This document shows positions 3,391-5,956 of a stretch of DNA of 5,956 nt, in pieces. Origin of the DNA: an uncultured Desulfovibrio sp. (GTDB lineage Bacteria > Desulfobacterota > Desulfovibrionia > Desulfovibrionales > Desulfovibrionaceae); the NCBI GenBank assembly GCA_945871415.1, contig CAMBWG010000152.1:1-5956 (forward strand), in the 5' to 3' direction. A program made the position numbers and the translations under genes. The notes under the pieces were generated by a model that was not told the origin of the DNA, did not search any database, and saw only the letters and a list, made by a program, of their open reading frames with translations. Each line of letters opens with the position of its first letter. Position 1 is the first letter of the stretch.

Positions 3391-5856
3391 ATGCAGGAAA
3401 ATGCTCGGACGGTACGCCGTCTGCTGACCGTGGCGGGGCAGGTGCAGGGCGTGGGCTTTCGCCCCTTTGTCTACCGGCTTGCCCGGGAGGAGGGGCTGAG
3501 CGGCGGTGTGGGCAACACTTCCGACGGTGTGCGTATCGACATTCAGGGCAGCGCCGCTGCCGTGGCGCGCTTTGAAACCCGCCTTCGCAGCGAATTACCG
3601 CCGCTGGCGCGTCTGACGGGGCTTGCGACCGAAGATGCGGAGCCGGAGGCGGGAGCGGCGGATTTTCGTATTTTTCCAAGCAGCGGGCATGCGGGGCACA
3701 GCGTGCTGGTCAGTCCCGACGTAGGGATCTGCGACGACTGTCTTGCGGATATGGCCGATCCGTGCAATCCCCGTCATGCCTATCCCTTTACCAACTGCAC
3801 CAACTGCGGCCCGCGCTATACCATCACCCGTTCCATTCCTTATGACCGGGCAACAACCAGTATGGCCTGCTTTCCGCTGTGCCCGACCTGCGCCGCCGAA
3901 TATGCGGACCCCGGCAACCGGCGCTTCCATGCGCAGCCGGTGGCCTGTCCGCACTGCGGCCCGCATGTCTGGTATGTGGACGCGGCGGAAGTGTCCTCCG
4001 CGACCGAATCTTCAGGCGCGCCGCGTACACCGGAACGGGAGCGGCGGGCGCTGGAGCGGGCGGCCTGTGCCCTGCGCGAGGGGCGGCTGCTGGCGCTCAA
4101 GGGGCTGGGCGGCTTTCAGCTGGCCTGCCGCGCCGACGATGCCGCAGCCGTGGAGCGTCTGCGGGAACGCAAGCAGCGGCCGCACAAGGCTTTTGCTCTG
4201 ATGGCCGCCACGCTGGAGGACGTGCGCCGTTACTGCCTGCCGACACCGGATCACGAGGCGCTGCTGCTGTCGCCGGAAAAACCCGTTGTGCTGTGTCCGC
4301 GCCGCCCGGACGATTCCCCGGCGCTGGCGGCCGCCGTCGCGCCCGATGTGGATACGCTGGGGTTCATGCTTCCCTATACGCCCCTGCATGTGATGCTGTT
4401 TCATGAGCTGGCCCGCCTGTGCGGCGGGCGGGCGCCCGTGCTCGTCATGACCTCGGCCAATGCGGGAGGCGAACCGCTGTGTCTTGGCAATCGCGAGGCC
4501 CTGCGCCGTCTTGCGGGCATGGCGGATGCCTGGCTGCTGCACGACAGAGATATTCTCGTGCGTGTGGACGACAGCGTTGTCGGCGTTACGCCGCATGCCG
4601 CGGCGGAGGACGGCGCGGCGGTAACGAGAGCCACGCCCTTTTTCTATCGCCGGGCGCGGGGTTATGTGCCGCGCCCGGTGTTTCTTCGCGATGCCGAAAC
4701 GCCGCCAGTTCTGGGCTGCGGCGCGGAACTCAAGGCGACGCTCTGCCTGACGCGCGCCAGCGAAGCCTTTGTGGGACAGCATATCGGAGATTTGGAAAAC
4801 CCCGCAGTACTGGCCTTTTACGAAGAGTGCGCCGCCCATCTTGAACGGCTGCTGGAAGCGCGTCCGCAGGCTGTCGTCTGCGATCTGCATCCTGATTTTC
4901 TGTCCACGCGCTATGCCGAAGCCCGGGCGGCACGCGACGGACTCCCTTTGTGGCGCTTGCAGCACCATGCGGCCCATGCCGCCGCCGTACTGGCTGAAAA
5001 CGCCTATTTTGCTCCGGCGCTGGCGCTTTGTCTGGACGGTACGGGCCTTGGCACGGACGGGTCCGTCTGGGGCGGCGAGCTGCTGTTTATGGATTTGTCC
5101 GCGCCGCGCTGGGAGCGGCTGGGGCGCTTGTCTCCCTTTCCACTGCCGGGGGGGGATGCGGCCGTGCGCGCGCCGTGGCGCATTGCCTTTGCTCTGCGGC
5201 AGCGTTGCAACGAACCGGGCGATCCCGCGGATGCGGTCCCGCCTTCCTGTCCGGAGGATGAACGCCGCGCCGCCGGGCTGCTGACGCAGATGCTGGAGCG
5301 GGGCGTACAGTGCCCGCCGACGTCCAGCTGCGGGCGTCTTTTTGATGCCGTGTCCGCCGAACTGGGGCTGTGCGGTCGCATCTCCTATGAAGGGCAGGCC
5401 GCGCTGCGCCTGGAACAGCATGCGCTTTTCTGGCGGCAGACGCATGAGGAAGCCTGTCTTCGGGTGGAGGCGGCCGCGCCGGACGTGCTGCCGGACGTGC
5501 TGCCGGCTCGCGGCGCTTCCGGACTGCTGGAACTCTCCGTGGATGCCGTCTTCCGGCGGGTGCGCGAGGATGCCCGGCGGGATACGGCTTTTGCGGCCTG
5601 GCGTTTTCATGAGCTGCTGGCCCGTGCCTTTGCCCGCATGGCATTTACGGCTGCCCGGGAACGGGGGCTGTCTCATGTCGGACTTTCCGGCGGTGTGCTC
5701 AATAACGCGCTGCTGGCGCGTCGCCTGCCGGAATGCCTGCGCGCCTGCGGCCTGACGCCGCTGGTCCAGGAGGAACTCCCGCCCGGCGACGGCGGTCTTT
5801 CTCTGGGGCAGGCCGCCTGGGGGCGGGCTCTCTGGCGCGCCGGGAAGGACGTATAG
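3391..5856 (+). CDS. hypF: Carbamoyltransferase HypF, [NiFe]-hydrogenase maturation
   Basis: HypF uses carbamoyl phosphate and ATP to make carbamoyl-adenylate and moves the carbamoyl group to the C-terminal cysteine of HypE, the precursor of the cyanide ligands of [NiFe] hydrogenases. The product is 821 residues, somewhat longer than the 750 of E. coli. Domains in order: acylphosphatase (about 1-100, VQGVGFRPFVYRLA with Arg24, and Asn42); a double zinc finger with CxxC pairs at 114/117, 136/139, 164/167 and 186/189, spaced 18, 24 and 18 as in the family; a YrdC-like domain (about 215-400, KGLGGF at 237-242, RERKQRPHKAFALM); and a Kae1-like domain (about 440-815). In the last, candidate metal ligands are His525, His529, Asp549 (LDGTGLG) and Asp800 (GDGGLSLGQ). 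The usual HHHAH reads HHAAH, but the outer histidines remain. Extra length lies in linkers near 205-220 and 610-640. It acts in the cytosol. No other hyp gene is visible, so its partners are elsewhere. Confidence 0.97.
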   Translation: MQENARTVRRLLTVAGQVQGVGFRPFVYRLAREEGLSGGVGNTSDGVRIDIQGSAAAVARFETRLRSELPPLARLTGLATEDAEPEAGAADFRIFPSSGHAGHSVLVSPDVGICDDCLADMADPCNPRHAYPFTNCTNCGPRYTITRSIPYDRATTSMACFPLCPTCAAEYADPGNRRFHAQPVACPHCGPHVWYVDAAEVSSATESSGAPRTPERERRALERAACALREGRLLALKGLGGFQLACRADDAAAVERLRERKQRPHKAFALMAATLEDVRRYCLPTPDHEALLLSPEKPVVLCPRRPDDSPALAAAVAPDVDTLGFMLPYTPLHVMLFHELARLCGGRAPVLVMTSANAGGEPLCLGNREALRRLAGMADAWLLHDRDILVRVDDSVVGVTPHAAAEDGAAVTRATPFFYRRARGYVPRPVFLRDAETPPVLGCGAELKATLCLTRASEAFVGQHIGDLENPAVLAFYEECAAHLERLLEARPQAVVCDLHPDFLSTRYAEARAARDGLPLWRLQHHAAHAAAVLAENAYFAPALALCLDGTGLGTDGSVWGGELLFMDLSAPRWERLGRLSPFPLPGGDAAVRAPWRIAFALRQRCNEPGDPADAVPPSCPEDERRAAGLLTQMLERGVQCPPTSSCGRLFDAVSAELGLCGRISYEGQAALRLEQHALFWRQTHEEACLRVEAAAPDVLPDVLPARGASGLLELSVDAVFRRVREDARRDTAFAAWRFHELLARAFARMAFTAARERGLSHVGLSGGVLNNALLARRLPECLRACGLTPLVQEELPPGDGGLSLGQAAWGRALWRAGKDV
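5479..5502 (+). repeat. 12-bp tandem duplication inside hypF
   Basis: CCGGACGTGCTG occurs twice in immediate succession, giving PDVLPDVL in HypF. It keeps the frame and lies in a poorly conserved linker of the Kae1-like region, so it is probably neutral. The exact identity suggests recent slippage. Confidence 0.7.
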
Positions 5857-5886
5857 GGGGACATCCGTCGCAACGGGTACGGCCTG

Positions 5887-5908
5887 CGGCCGCCTTCGGT
5901 CGCGGCTG
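5887..5908 (+). other. GC-rich hairpin with UUCG tetraloop after hypF
   Basis: C5894-G5899 closes TTCG, giving the very stable C(UUCG)G loop. After a 2-nt bulge (5900-5901), 5887-5893 pairs with 5902-5908, including one G-U pair. It lies 30 bp after the hypF stop with no following T-run. It may protect the 3' end of the transcript or act with the next hairpin. Confidence 0.4.
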
Positions 5909-5924
5909 GCGCGCAAGGGGCCCA

Positions 5925-5950
5925 GCCTTTCCGAAGGAAAGGCGTTCTTG
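5925..5950 (+). terminator. Candidate weak intrinsic terminator of hypF
   Basis: GCCTTTCC (5925-5932) pairs perfectly with GGAAAGGC (5936-5943) around GAA, about 70 bp after the hypF stop. The following GTTCTTG is only moderately T-rich, so termination may be partial or the structure may have another role. The window ends six bases later, so the downstream gene cannot be seen. Confidence 0.4.
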
Positions 5951-5956
5951 TAGTTC

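Noticed and set aside
4012..5916. 634-codon open frame on the minus strand, antisense to hypF
   Set aside because: The composition is Arg/Gln/Pro-rich and there is no domain. It lies opposite clear HypF motifs over its whole length.
5917..5923. GGGGCCC as a restriction or phage-type palindrome of interest
   Set aside because: Too short to be meaningful in GC-rich DNA.

Overview
This is a GC-rich bacterial window with four convincing protein genes in two divergent units. They are separated by about 480 bp of non-coding DNA that carries a structured, repeated intergenic element. A HypF-type hydrogenase maturation protein, an acyl-CoA synthetase and an XRE-cupin regulator together would fit an anaerobic, hydrogen-metabolising proteobacterium. 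My best guess is a Desulfovibrio/Bilophila-like sulfate or sulfite reducer. That placement comes from gene content and composition only; no marker gene is present.

Minus strand, positions 2908 down to 69: a tight three-gene operon. It begins with a 191-residue XRE helix-turn-helix regulator with a C-terminal cupin domain. Next is a 558-residue AMP-forming acyl-CoA synthetase with all its core motifs. Last is a 189-residue protein I cannot name, which carries a papain-like set of residues (Gln7, Cys14, His130, Asp146). The junctions are 9 and 8 nt. Each downstream gene's Shine-Dalgarno sequence sits at or next to the previous stop codon, so translational coupling is likely. The simplest reading is a small-molecule-sensing regulator controlling activation of a carboxylic acid, plus a cysteine enzyme that may process or transfer the product. 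The last step is a hypothesis.

Intergenic region 2909-3390: a candidate operator and promoter for the operon (perfect inverted repeat at 2981-3001), and two direct copies of a roughly 117-133 bp element at 3061 and 3261, exactly 200 bp apart. A third copy, inverted and cut by the window edge, lies at 1-71 right after the operon. Full copies fold into three consecutive hairpins whose arms vary partly in a compensatory way. Copy C runs directly into the ribosome-binding site of hypF. Copy A supplies the stop codon of the papain-like gene.

Plus strand, 3391-5856: hypF, encoding an 821-residue protein with acylphosphatase, double zinc-finger, YrdC-like and Kae1-like domains. It makes the thiocarboxamide precursor of the cyanide ligands of [NiFe] hydrogenases. 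No other hyp or hydrogenase gene is in the window. After hypF there are two hairpins, the second being a weak terminator candidate.

The two points most worth following are the XRE-cupin / acyl-CoA synthetase / papain-like operon and the three-hairpin dispersed repeat family.
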